Positions 38,946 to 48,200 of a DNA stretch of 64,000 bases are shown here, one piece after another. How positions within the stretch are numbered: position 1 is the stretch's first letter; every line of letters starts with the position of its first letter. Location of the stretch: contig NZ_QGGO01000020.1 of assembly GCF_003148625.1 (NCBI RefSeq), forward strand, positions 1 through 64,000, given 5' to 3'. The notes under the pieces are model-generated. The model saw only the letters and a list, made by a program, of their open reading frames with translations. It made no database searches and was not told the DNA's origin. This DNA comes from Arcicella aurantiaca. Lineage in GTDB: Bacteria > Bacteroidota > Bacteroidia > Cytophagales > Spirosomataceae. The position numbers and the translations under genes were made by a program.

Positions 38946-39896
38946 ATGGAACACGTTAAAACCTTAATTATTGGGGCAGGGCCTGCGGGCTATACTGCTG
39001 CTATTTATGCTGCCCGAGCAAATTTAAAACCTGTGATGTATGTTGGAAATCAACCCGGAGGACAACTAACTATTACGAATGAAGTTGAAAATTATCCCGG
39101 ATTTCCAGAAGGAATTGGCGGAACTGAAATGATGGAAATGTTTGCCAACCAAGCCAAACGTTTTGAAACTGATGTTAGATATGGCATTGTGACAGAGGTT
39201 AATTTTTCGAGCAAACCACACATTATAACTGTCGATGATGATAAAAAAATAACGGCTGATTCGGTCATTATCGCTACGGGTGCATCTGCCAAATGGTTGG
39301 GGCTACCTTCTGAGTCGAGACTCAATGGAAATGGTGTTTCTGCTTGTGCAGTTTGTGATGGTTTTTTCTACCGAAAACAAACAGTAGCGATTGTAGGTGC
39401 AGGAGATACTGCTTGCGAAGAAGCCTTATATCTCGCTAAAATTTGCTTACAAGTACACATGATTGTGAGAAAAAGTACGATGAGGGCTTCTAAAATAATG
39501 GAAGAACGAGTACGAAACACGCCCAACATTTTCATCCATTGGAATACAGAAACAGAAGAGATTTTAGGTGAAAATGTTGTAGAAAGTGTTCGCTTGAAAA
39601 ACCAAATTACAGGAGAAATAACCAATGTTGAAATACAAGGTTTCTTTGTAGCAATTGGGCATCAACCCAATTCAGCCGTTTTTAAACACTACCTCGATAT
39701 GGACACTCAAGGCTATCTAATTACGTATCCTGATTCTACCAAAACCAATGTTGAGGGAGTATTTGCTTGCGGTGATGTCCAAGATAAAAATTACCGTCAG
39801 GCTGTAACAGCAGCAGGTTCGGGATGTATGGCAGCCTTAGAAGCTGAACGTTATTTAATGTTGTCGGAGAATGTTGTGGAATTATCATATTCATAG
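38946..39896 (+). CDS. trxB: Thioredoxin reductase
   Basis: The start is set at 38946 (MEHVKTLIIGAGPAG). The longer open frame from 38853 adds 31 residues that no TrxB has and overlaps the previous gene. The 316-residue flavoprotein has the FAD motif GAGPAG at 10-15, the redox pair Cys134 and Cys137 in ACAVCDG, the NADPH motif GAGDTACEEA near 155, and the terminal FAD site G-V-F-A-C-G-D-V-Q near 280. It reduces thioredoxin with NADPH in the cytoplasm. Its partner TrxA is encoded 1 kb downstream. Length and all motifs are typical. Confidence 0.95.
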   Translation: MEHVKTLIIGAGPAGYTAAIYAARANLKPVMYVGNQPGGQLTITNEVENYPGFPEGIGGTEMMEMFANQAKRFETDVRYGIVTEVNFSSKPHIITVDDDKKITADSVIIATGASAKWLGLPSESRLNGNGVSACAVCDGFFYRKQTVAIVGAGDTACEEALYLAKICLQVHMIVRKSTMRASKIMEERVRNTPNIFIHWNTETEEILGENVVESVRLKNQITGEITNVEIQGFFVAIGHQPNSAVFKHYLDMDTQGYLITYPDSTKTNVEGVFACGDVQDKNYRQAVTAAGSGCMAALEAERYLMLSENVVELSYS

Positions 39897-39910
39897 TTTA
39901 AATCAAAAAA

Positions 39911-40819
39911 ATGAACAGAAGAAATTTTTTCAAAAATACGGGTACTTTAGCTCTGGGAGCTTTGGCAATGCCCGAAATCATTAAAGCAAATGGTACTAAT
40001 TTATTGTCTGCCAAAGAAATTAAAACCGTAGGTATTCAATTATATTCTATCAAAGACCTTTTAGAAAAAGACTTGCACGGCACTTTAGACAAAATTGCCC
40101 AAATGGGTTACAAAGAAGTTGAATCTTTTTCAAATAGTAAAGGGCATTATTTTGGCATGATGCCCAATGAGTTTTCGGGAATGTTGAAAGACAAAGGTTT
40201 AAATCTTCTTGGAAGTCATTTTATTTCGGGAACAACAGAACAAAAAGCCGAGTCTTGGCGACAAGCTACTTTGGTTTCAAGATTTGATGAATTGGTTGAA
40301 AAAGCAGCAACAACAGGACAAAAACACCTGACTTGTGCCTATTTATTCCCAAGTTTGAGAACCACTCCTGACGACTTGAAAAAAACGGCGGAGTTGTTTA
40401 ACCAAGCAGGTGAAATCTGTCATAAAGCAGGCTTACAGTTTTCATTTCATAACCATGCTTATGAATTTGAAAAAGTGGGAGATTCCTTAATTTTTGATTA
40501 CCTACTTGATAATACAGACCCCAAATTGGTACAATGGGAAATGGATGTTTATTGGGTAGTGGCGGCAAAAGCAGACCCAATTGCCTATTTCAAAAAATAC
40601 CCAAATCGTTTTACATTAGGGCATATTAAGGATATGTCGAAGGTAGATGCCAAGAAAAATGTCGTCATTGGTGATGGCTCAATAGATTATGTTTCACTAC
40701 TGAAAGAAGCTAAAAAAGCAGGAATGAAGCACTTTATTGTTGAGCAAGATAATTTTAGTGGTGATGTTATGGAGAGCATGGAAAGCAATTGCAAACGATT
40801 AGCCGCTTACAACGTTTAA
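39911..40819 (+). CDS. Tat-exported sugar phosphate isomerase/epimerase-like TIM barrel, second copy
   Basis: This 302-residue protein has the Tat signal NRRNFFKNTG followed by a hydrophobic stretch, and a TIM barrel like the one at 18013. Matching landmarks are G-I-Q-L-Y-S-I-K, FSFHNHAYEFE near 180, W-E-M-D-V-Y-W near 215, LGHIKDM near 238 and FIVEQDNF near 278. They give the same predicted metal-binding set. It is inserted between trxB and trxA with a 14-base gap to trxB, so it is likely co-transcribed. Why a sugar isomerase sits in a thioredoxin group is not evident. Substrate unknown. Confidence 0.85.
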   Translation: MNRRNFFKNTGTLALGALAMPEIIKANGTNLLSAKEIKTVGIQLYSIKDLLEKDLHGTLDKIAQMGYKEVESFSNSKGHYFGMMPNEFSGMLKDKGLNLLGSHFISGTTEQKAESWRQATLVSRFDELVEKAATTGQKHLTCAYLFPSLRTTPDDLKKTAELFNQAGEICHKAGLQFSFHNHAYEFEKVGDSLIFDYLLDNTDPKLVQWEMDVYWVVAAKADPIAYFKKYPNRFTLGHIKDMSKVDAKKNVVIGDGSIDYVSLLKEAKKAGMKHFIVEQDNFSGDVMESMESNCKRLAAYNV

Positions 40820-40894
40820 CACAATTAAAGTATTGGTAATTAGAGCGTTATTCTTTGATGACCAAAATATTGTACAATTTATTTCAATACCAAA

Positions 40895-41218
40895 ATGGGA
40901 AAATATATAGTAGCAACAGATGACAATTTTTCAGAATTAATTAATTCTGGAAAACCTGTCTTAGTAGATTTTTGGGCAGAGTGGTGTGGCCCCTGCAAAA
41001 TGCTTGGACCAATTGTAGAAGAATTGGCAGACGAATTGGAAGGGCAAGCCATTGTAGCTAAAATGGATGTAGATGCCAATACAAATGTACCTGCAAGCTT
41101 AGGAGTCCGTTCTATTCCAACTATTCTAATTTTTCAAAATGGCGTAGTAAAAGAAAAATTGGTGGGCGGAAATATCCCCAAAAGTCAATTAGCCCAAACA
41201 CTCTTGAAATACGTTTGA
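40895..41218 (+). CDS. trxA: Thioredoxin
   Basis: This 107-residue cytoplasmic thioredoxin has the active site WCGPC with Cys31 and Cys34, the conserved Asp25 in VDFWAEW, and the cis-proline segment VRSIPTI near residue 73. Length and motifs are typical. It would receive electrons from the TrxB encoded at 38946 and could pass them on to DsbD. It has a 75-base gap from the isomerase gene. Confidence 0.95.
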   Translation: MGKYIVATDDNFSELINSGKPVLVDFWAEWCGPCKMLGPIVEELADELEGQAIVAKMDVDANTNVPASLGVRSIPTILIFQNGVVKEKLVGGNIPKSQLAQTLLKYV

Positions 41219-41287
41219 TAAATTCTACTGAGTACAAAAAATGGAACGGCTTTAATTTTCTTGAAGCGTTCCATTTAGCTGACCTTA

Positions 41288-41635
41288 TGCCAATTTTAAA
41301 GATTTGATGCGTACTTTACGGAAGTTGTCGTTTTGAAGACTACGGTTTATACACAAATTTATAGAATAAAAAAGCCGTAGGCTTGACCCATTTTGTAACG
41401 GTGGGTTTTAACCCACCGAAAAAGGAAATGACCATTTTTTGAGTTCCGTAGGAACGAGGCATTTAAAATGGGTCGAGCCTATGGCTCTAAAATGGCATTT
41501 CGCATCATTTTCGGTGGGTTAAAACCCACCACTACAAAATTTAACCGAGCCTATGGCTCTAAATCGATATTCAAATACTTGTGTATAAACCGTAGCTTTC
41601 AAAACGATACTCATATACGCAATACCTTTCTCAAG
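41288..41635. repeat. Mosaic of nested palindromic elements
   Basis: The outermost pieces, 41288-41345 and 41593-41635, are the two halves of the element that is intact at 11149-11252 and 49429-49533. Between them lies a second inverted repeat (CTACGGTTTATACACAA and its complement near 41583). Within that is a frame running from AAAAAGCCGTAGGCTTG (41368) to GAGCCTATGGCTCT (41548). It carries two copies of the palindrome CGGTGGGTTTTAACCCACCG (41399-41418 and, with one change, 41512-41530). After 41640 comes a half copy of the ACCACAGATT family. No gene lies in 41219-41747. Confidence 0.7.
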
Positions 41636-41694
41636 GTAAATCCATAAAATCAGTTCAATCTGTGGGCTAAATTTGTCTGCGACAAATAGTTTAT

Positions 41695-41747
41695 TAGACT
41701 TCCTGCGAAAGTGTTTTAAGTCCTAAAACACTTTCGCAGGAAGTCTA
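41695..41747. terminator. Perfect 24-base-arm hairpin at the recombinase 3' end
   Basis: The arms 41695-41718 and 41724-41747 are exactly complementary (arm begins TAGACTTCCTGCGAAAGTG) with a 5-base loop. It directly abuts the stop codon of the leftward recombinase gene. The same 24-base arms bound the 176-base element at 49723-49898. It is probably a transcription end that belongs to a dispersed repeat family. Confidence 0.75.
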
Positions 41748-42341
41748 TTATTCCGTTTTATTATAGTTACTAATTTTCACGTCTCTATGTCGCAAATATT
41801 TGTAAAGCGTCATTTTTGACACTCCAATTTCTTTTGCAATCTGATTTACTCCCATTTTCCCCTCCTTATAATAGGTTTCTGCAAGGATAGATTTTTGTTC
41901 AGCTTCCTTAGTCATTCCTTGTCGGCGTCCACCTTTTCTACCTCTTGCTCTTGCTGCCTCTAAACCAGATTTTGTTCTTTCTCTAATTAAATCTCTTTCA
42001 AATTCTGCAAACGAAGCCGAGATATTAAAAAATAAACGTCCTTGAGGTGTATTGGTATCAATGGCATCATTGATACTTTTCAAGCCTACATTTTTCATTT
42101 CCAACTCAGCCACAATTTCGAGTAAATGTTTTAGAGAACGTCCCAGACGGTCAAGTTTATAAACAACCACAACATCGTCTTTTCTTAGGTGCGACATCAA
42201 TTTGTGCAATTCAGGTCTATCAGCTTTTGCTCCCGAAGCAGTCTCTTTAAAAATTAGCATACAGCCTTCTTTTTTAAGGGCATCAATTTGCAAATCCAGC
42301 ACTTGGTCTTTTGTACTAACTCTTGCGTAACCAATTTTCAT
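41748..42341 (-). CDS. Serine recombinase of the resolvase/invertase family
   Basis: The start is placed at 42341 (MKIGYARVSTKDQ); an upstream in-frame ATG at 42401 would add 20 residues not found in the family. The 197-residue protein has the catalytic Ser9 in RVSTKDQ, the Arg-rich core YKLDRLGRSLKHLL near residue 70, F-E-R-D-L-I-R-E-R-T-K-S-G-L near 120, and a C-terminal helix-turn-helix with GVNQIAKEIGVSKMTLYKYL (about 165-184). It is a small resolvase or DNA invertase. No matching transposase and no obvious inverted recombination site was found beside it. It may be a remnant of a transposon or an orphan invertase. Confidence 0.92.
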   Translation of the reverse strand: MKIGYARVSTKDQVLDLQIDALKKEGCMLIFKETASGAKADRPELHKLMSHLRKDDVVVVYKLDRLGRSLKHLLEIVAELEMKNVGLKSINDAIDTNTPQGRLFFNISASFAEFERDLIRERTKSGLEAARARGRKGGRRQGMTKEAEQKSILAETYYKEGKMGVNQIAKEIGVSKMTLYKYLRHRDVKISNYNKTE

Positions 42342-42635
42342 AATTGTATGTATTTTATCAATTTCAAAAAAATGAAATATACTTTGTATATTATACAACA
42401 AAAATATACAAATATTTGAAAATTATTATAAAACAGGGCAATTGCATCAAAACGTTTTAAACAACTTCATTAAAAAAAATCATCGTGTCTAAAGATATTT
42501 TATAATATTCGATAAAATTAAGTTTAATATAATTTGATTAAAATAACAGGAATATAAAATTCATAAACGTGATTTATGTACGATTCTAAGTTTTAGCTTT
42601 TGTTCGAGTTAGATTTTATAAAAGCTCTCATTTTT

Positions 42636-42770
42636 ATGGAACGCTTTAATTGGGAAAATGAAGATATTGACATAGGTTTAATAGTGAATCCAAAATCAGA
42701 ATCTAAGAACGAAGGCTTCAGTCAAGAAGTTTATTTATCAGCTATTAAGAAATATCAAAGCCCTTTTTAA
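42636..42770 (+). CDS. Possible small protein or gene remnant (44 residues)
   Basis: An ATG frame of 44 codons (MERFNWENEDIDIGLIVNPK at the start) ends directly on a strong terminator whose stem overlaps the stop codon. The product is acidic and has no signal peptide or recognised domain. I do not recognise it. The tight fit of stop codon and terminator, as seen for the HTCS gene ending at 49296, suggests a real or former gene end. It may be the tail of a lost gene. Apart from this frame and the repeat at 42793 the stretch 42342-43123 is empty. Confidence 0.35.
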   Translation: MERFNWENEDIDIGLIVNPKSESKNEGFSQEVYLSAIKKYQSPF

Positions 42771-42792
42771 AGCCCTGAAAAGGGCTTTTTTT
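42769..42792 (+). terminator. Intrinsic terminator
   Basis: AAAGCCCT (42769-42776) pairs with AGGGCTTT (42781-42788), followed by T. It ends the 44-codon frame. Confidence 0.8.
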
Positions 42793-42870
42793 GTGTTTAT
42801 GCTGAATTTGAGTTAAAGATAGCCGAATTTGAGTTATTCATTAATCGTTCCTTATGCTGAAATTTGCCAT
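42793..42870. repeat. Post-terminator repeat, copy 1
   Basis: The sequence contains GTTTATGCTGAATTTGAGTTA-type words and ends CTTATGCTGAAATTTGCCAT-like. The same order of words follows the terminator at 49319 (copy 2 at 49346-49400). In this copy the GCYGAATTTGAGTTA word is duplicated in tandem. Confidence 0.65.
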
Positions 42871-43123
42871 CAAGTTATAAAGACTTAAAAGCTCTGAAGA
42901 TATTCAAGATTTTAGTTTATATAGTTCACTAACACCCTATATTACCTTAGTCTCCTTTATGGAGATTAAGGTACTGAGTTCTAATATTCAATACATAAAA
43001 TATATTGTTAACAACTTTCTTTCGTGGTAGGAAGATAAAAAGATGGGGAGAATTAGCGTATTAAATTCTCTCCTCTTTTTTTATTGCTACTACATTTTCA
43101 ACCCAATTTAATTTCCTACCAAA

Positions 43124-44884
43124 ATGAAAAAAAACATTTACCTTTTTGTGGCTTTGTTGATAAATCAAAATATATGGGCTATCCCTTTCATTACCACTTG
43201 GAAAACTAACAATACTGGTACTTCTAATACTACTTCTATTACAATTCCTACTATTGGTACAGGGTACAACTATGATGTGGACTGGAACAATGACGGAACA
43301 TTTGAACAAACAGGGCTAACGGGCAATGTGACCCATGACTACGGAACAGCAGGTACTTATACGGTTGCTATCAGAGGAGATTTCCCCAGAATTTATTTTA
43401 ATTATGGAGGCGACAGAGCAAAACTATTATCCATAGACCAATGGGGTGATATTGTGTGGACAAGCATGGCAAATGCTTTTTATGGGTGTAGCAATATGGT
43501 ACTCAATGCCACTGATGCCCCAAATACGGCTTCAGTAACCGATATGAGTTATATGTTTAGTGATTGTAGTGTCTATAATCAAGCATTGCCAGCTAATTTT
43601 AATACGGATAATGTCACTAATATGAATAATATGTTTGCCTTTTGTACAATCTATAATCAAGCCTTGCCAGCTAATTTTAATACAAATAAGGTAACCAATA
43701 TGAGTTATATGTTTGCTGGTTGTCGTGCTTATAATCAAGTATTGCCTACAAATTTCAATACATCCACAGTAACCAACATGGGTTATATGTTTTCGGGTTG
43801 TCGTGCTTATAACCAAGCCTTACCAGCTAATTTTAATACTATGGCGGTAATCAATATGGGTTCTATGTTTGCAGATTGTCGTGCTTATAATCAAGCATTT
43901 CCCACAAATTTCAATACGTCTGGAGTGACTAACATGAGTTATATGTTTCATAATTGTTATGTCTATAACCAAATCTTGCCTGCTAATTTTAATACTGCCA
44001 ATGTAACGAATATGAGTTATATGTTTAATGGTTGTCGTGTCTATAATCAAGCCTTGCCCGCTAATTTCAATACGGCTGCCGTAACCAATATAAGTTATAT
44101 GTTTGCGGGTTGTACAGCCTACAACCAAGCCTTGCCTACTAATTTGAATACTGCCGCCGTAACCAATATGAGTAATATGTTTTCGAGTTGTAATGCCTAT
44201 AACCAAGCTTTTCCTGCAAACTTAAACACGGCTAATGTTACCAATATGAGTTCTGTGTTTTCGGGTTGTAATACCTATAACCAAGCTTTACCTGCTAATT
44301 TTAATACAACTAAAGTAACCGATATGAGTTATATGTTTGCCTTTTGTGGTGCTTACAATCAAACCTTGCCCGCAAATTTTAATACGGCTGCTGTAACCAA
44401 TATGAGTTATATGTTTGCAGGGAGTCCTGCCTTCAATCAAAATGTTGGTGCTTTTAATATCGCTAATGTAACGAATATGACCAATATTTTCTATAACACG
44501 GGTATATCTACGACCAATTATGACAATATTCTGATAGCGTGGAATGCCGCAGGATATACCAACAAAAACCTTGAGAGTGTTTCACCTCTTACCTATTGTG
44601 CAGGGCAAGCCGCCCGTACTAATATGACTACTAACAAAGGCTGGACTATCACAGGTGATACCTATACCAATGTTTGTCCTGTCAAAAGTATTGTTTCGGG
44701 CAATTGGGCGGTTAGCTCTACATGGAATGTTGGGCGTGTACCCCAAGCAGGCGATAATGTAATAATTGATAATAATCACATCGTTACACTTGATGGCATA
44801 AGGACTATAAAAAACTTGGAATGTCGTGGTACAGGACAACTTAAATTTAATTCGTCGAACAGTAAATTAGAAGTAGGTTTGTAA
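43124..44884 (+). CDS. BspA-like surface protein with 26-residue DUF285 repeats
   Basis: This 586-residue secreted protein has a signal peptide ending near I-W-A (residue 20) and a PKD-like N-terminal domain (about 25-100). Eleven closely similar 26-residue repeats and one diverged repeat follow (about 143-450), each of the form M-F-x-x-C-x-x-Y-N-Q-x-L-P-x-N-F-N-T-x-x-V-T-N-M. This is the DUF285/BspA leucine-rich-like repeat used in adhesins. The C-terminus has a segment SGNWAVSSTWNVGRVPQAGD that is common in Bacteroidota secreted proteins. The DNA repeat period is 78 bases. It lies between a serine recombinase and a MITE, in a stretch full of repeats, which suggests a mobile or rapidly changing segment. 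No enzymatic motif was seen. Confidence 0.88.
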   Translation: MKKNIYLFVALLINQNIWAIPFITTWKTNNTGTSNTTSITIPTIGTGYNYDVDWNNDGTFEQTGLTGNVTHDYGTAGTYTVAIRGDFPRIYFNYGGDRAKLLSIDQWGDIVWTSMANAFYGCSNMVLNATDAPNTASVTDMSYMFSDCSVYNQALPANFNTDNVTNMNNMFAFCTIYNQALPANFNTNKVTNMSYMFAGCRAYNQVLPTNFNTSTVTNMGYMFSGCRAYNQALPANFNTMAVINMGSMFADCRAYNQAFPTNFNTSGVTNMSYMFHNCYVYNQILPANFNTANVTNMSYMFNGCRVYNQALPANFNTAAVTNISYMFAGCTAYNQALPTNLNTAAVTNMSNMFSSCNAYNQAFPANLNTANVTNMSSVFSGCNTYNQALPANFNTTKVTDMSYMFAFCGAYNQTLPANFNTAAVTNMSYMFAGSPAFNQNVGAFNIANVTNMTNIFYNTGISTTNYDNILIAWNAAGYTNKNLESVSPLTYCAGQAARTNMTTNKGWTITGDTYTNVCPVKSIVSGNWAVSSTWNVGRVPQAGDNVIIDNNHIVTLDGIRTIKNLECRGTGQLKFNSSNSKLEVGL

Positions 44885-45009
44885 ATAGAATTACAAAGCC
44901 ATCTGGTCACCAGATAAACAAATGACCTAAAAATAAGCATTTTTTTAGTTCATTTACTTTAATATTTTCAAGAAAAATGAGATGTATTTTAGCTTTTATT
45001 TAAGCTAAA

Positions 45010-45177
45010 TACAGTGTTTAATAATTTTCTTCAACTTCCCGAAAGTAGAAAAAACTTTCGGGAAGTGAACCTCTCGACTACTTCCCGAAAGTTCTTTTAC
45101 CCGCAATGGATATTGTTTCCGGAAGTTCTACAAGATTTTGGAATAAAAATTATCCAGATAACTTATTAAACAGTGTA
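45010..45177. mobile_element. 168-bp MITE with 15-base terminal repeats and CTAAA target duplication
   Basis: The left end TACAGTGTTTAATAA (45010-45024) and right end (45163-45177) are complementary at 14 of 15 positions. CTAAA occurs immediately outside both ends (45005-45009 and 45178-45182), a clear 5-base target duplication. About 100 bases inside the left end match the insertion-sequence end at 321-429, in the opposite orientation. The MITE has an extra 46 bases with two more ACTTCCCGAAAGT-type words. It encodes nothing. It fills most of 44885-45267. Confidence 0.8.
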
Positions 45178-45267
45178 CTAAAGTATATCTCATTTTTTTT
45201 GAAAATTATTTTATATTAGGATTTATCGCTAATTATGTAGCTTTATCCATCCTAACTTCTATCATTA

Positions 45268-48200
45268 ATGTTGTTTCGTCAAGTCTTAGTACTCCAATTT
45301 TTACTATTCAACTGTTTTTCACAGAATACGATAAAACAAGAAACCGTATGGCAAAGTATTGGAATTAAAGACGGTCTCTCGCAAGGAATGATTTATGATA
45401 TGATACAAGACAGGGAGGGCTTTTTGTGGGTTGCTACAAAAGATGGACTAAATCGTTATGACGGCTATAATTTTAAAGTTTTTACTTATGACCCTTACAA
45501 CGAAAATAGTATTTCGGGCAATATATGTACGACTTTGCTGGAAGATAAACAAGGAAGAATTTGGATTGGTACAGAAAAGGACGGATTAAATCTTTTTGAT
45601 AAAAAAACACAACGCTTTTATCATGCCAACATAATTGATGCCACTCTCAAAAATGCAGGTAATTACAATATCATTCGGTTAAAATTAGACTCATTTGGTG
45701 CTGTTTGGATTTTTACAGATGACCCCAACAAAGTTTTTAGAGTTGATAATTTTGTAGGTTTTCCCAACGATAAAGATTTTACACAACAAATTAAAAAGGT
45801 AAAACCTCTTGATTTTAAAGGGAATATCTCTTTTAAATTAGATAAACAATCATTAAAATATCCTTTCTCAAAAGTAATTTTAGAGGAAACACAGCCCGAT
45901 ATATTTAATGGCTTGTTTAGTAAAAATGCCGATTTTTCTATTTATATCAAAGATAGTCAGCAATGGATTTGGACACTTGGTAGAACCAAAATTTATGGAA
46001 GAAAAGGACTGGCTCAAAAAGAAATTTCCTTTGAAGAAAGTGGAGAAAATTCCATTTTAAATCAATTTGATGATGGTACTTTGGTAATAGCCAATCAAGA
46101 ATATATGTGGTTGTTTAGTCCTCAAGAGTTACTAAAAACCAATAAAATAAATCCTCAAAATGCGTATGCCAAAATCCCCCCAAACTGTATTTTATTTACA
46201 AAAGATAAAAATGGGAATATCTGGATAGGAACTCGTGGGTATGGATTGTTAAAATATAATCCTCAAGACAGGCAATTCAAATCTTATTTGCCCACCTACT
46301 CACCTTCTTTTTTGTTCCGAGATATGGAAGGACGTACTTATTTTCATGCCAATTACTTACCCACTTATCATTTTTATCAGTACAATACCAACGATAATAC
46401 TTTTAGCATTATGTTGCCAAAAATGAGTGGAAAAGCATTGGGGCATGAAGGGCTTTTACAAGATGAAAAACATCAATTTTGGATGTTATGCCATAAAAGA
46501 TTTGAGAAAAAACAGGTATTGATGAAATTTACCAAAGACTGGAAACTGCTCAAAGAATATATTTTACCTTCTTTAAATGTTTTTAGTGATTTTGGTGCAA
46601 AAATGAATTTGGATAAACAGGGCAATATTTGGATAGGACTAACGAATGGCAGTTTGTATGTGCTTAACCCGCAAACTGAGCGATTTAAAATGTACAATTA
46701 TCATGCTTTATTACCTCAAAATGGTGCTTTTGTACAAACGTATGCCCTTTTTCAAGACCAAAACATTATATGGATAGGTACTCAAAATGGGTTAATTAAA
46801 GGCAAAAATTTAAGTACCCAACCTGTTTTTTCGATTTATAAAAATAGTAAAACAAACCGCCAAAGCTTGAGTAATGACTTTGTTACGGGTATCATTAACG
46901 ACCCTTCATTGCCGCATAAATACTTATGGGTAAGTACCAAAGGAGGCGGTATAGAACGATTAGATAAAGAAACAGGCATTTTTGAACACTTCACAGAAGC
47001 TCAAGGCTTGCCCAATAGGGTTGTTTATGGCGTATTGGAGGGCGATGATAAAAACCTGTGGATGAGTACCAACAGGGGAATTGCACGGCTGAACACAAAG
47101 ACATTGAATTTTACCAATTTCAATAAATCTGACGGCATACAAGATGATGAATTTAATACCAATTCGTATTTTAAAGCTCCTTCTGGAGAATTGTTTTTTG
47201 GGGGTATAAATGGCTTTACAGTTTTTAAAGCATCTAAAATTGGACAAACTCAAACTCAACCCGAAATTAAAATAATTGGCTTGAAAGTGAATAACAAAAC
47301 GGTGGAGTTGAATGACAAAACAGGCATACTCAATGAAACCATTGAAACGCTATCAAAGTTAGATTTGAACTACGACCAAAACCTATTAACTCTTGAGTTT
47401 GGACTCATGAATTTTACCAATCCAATCAAAAACCGTTTTCGTTATCAGTTGGAAGGCATTGATAATGAATGGGTTGAAACAGGTACTCACAATCATTTTG
47501 CTAATTACGCTCAGTTGCCAAGTGGGCATTATACTTTTAAAGTGATGGGAACCACAGACGGAGAGGTTTGGAGTAAAATTCTTGAATTGCCGATACTTAT
47601 AAATCCACCTTTTTACCGTTCTTGGTGGGCATACTTTCTTTATATCGCTTGCGTTTGCTTTGTATTATACCGTTGGTCTAAGCACCAAGCCAATCAAGTT
47701 CGTCTGCAACAAGAAATCTTTTTTAAAGACCGAGAAACGGTGCGTTTAGCAGAACTTGACCAGCTCAAAACCAATTTTTTTGCCAATATTTCGCACGAAT
47801 TCCGTACCCCGCTAACCTTAATTTTAGCTCCCGCCCAAGACCTCATTAACGAAAATCCCAATCGTGGCGTGTATCAAATCATTCACCGAAATGCCAATCG
47901 TTTGCTCGAATTAATCAATCAGCTTTTAGACATCAGTAAATTGGAAGGTGGACAAATGAAAGTAACCTTAGAACAAACCGATTTATTCAAATTTTTCAGA
48001 ACGTTCGTTAGTTCATTTTCATCATTGGCAGAAAGTAAAGGCATTTTATTTGAATTTAGCCAAAATAATACCCAAGCCCAAGGTTTGATTGATAAAGATA
48101 AAATTGAAAAAGTTATGACCAATTTACTTTTCAATGCCTTTAAATTTACAGAATCAGGCAAGAAAGTAATTGTCAAAATTGATTATCAGCTTGAAAATCA

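Noticed and set aside
41288-41747. CRISPR array
   Set aside because: The repeats are palindromic, nested and of unequal spacing. There are no regular spacers and no cas genes in the window.
43820-44206. 128-codon frame opposite the BspA-like repeats (and a similar one at 43532-43816)
   Set aside because: It is periodic because the sense strand is periodic, and it has no independent coding features.
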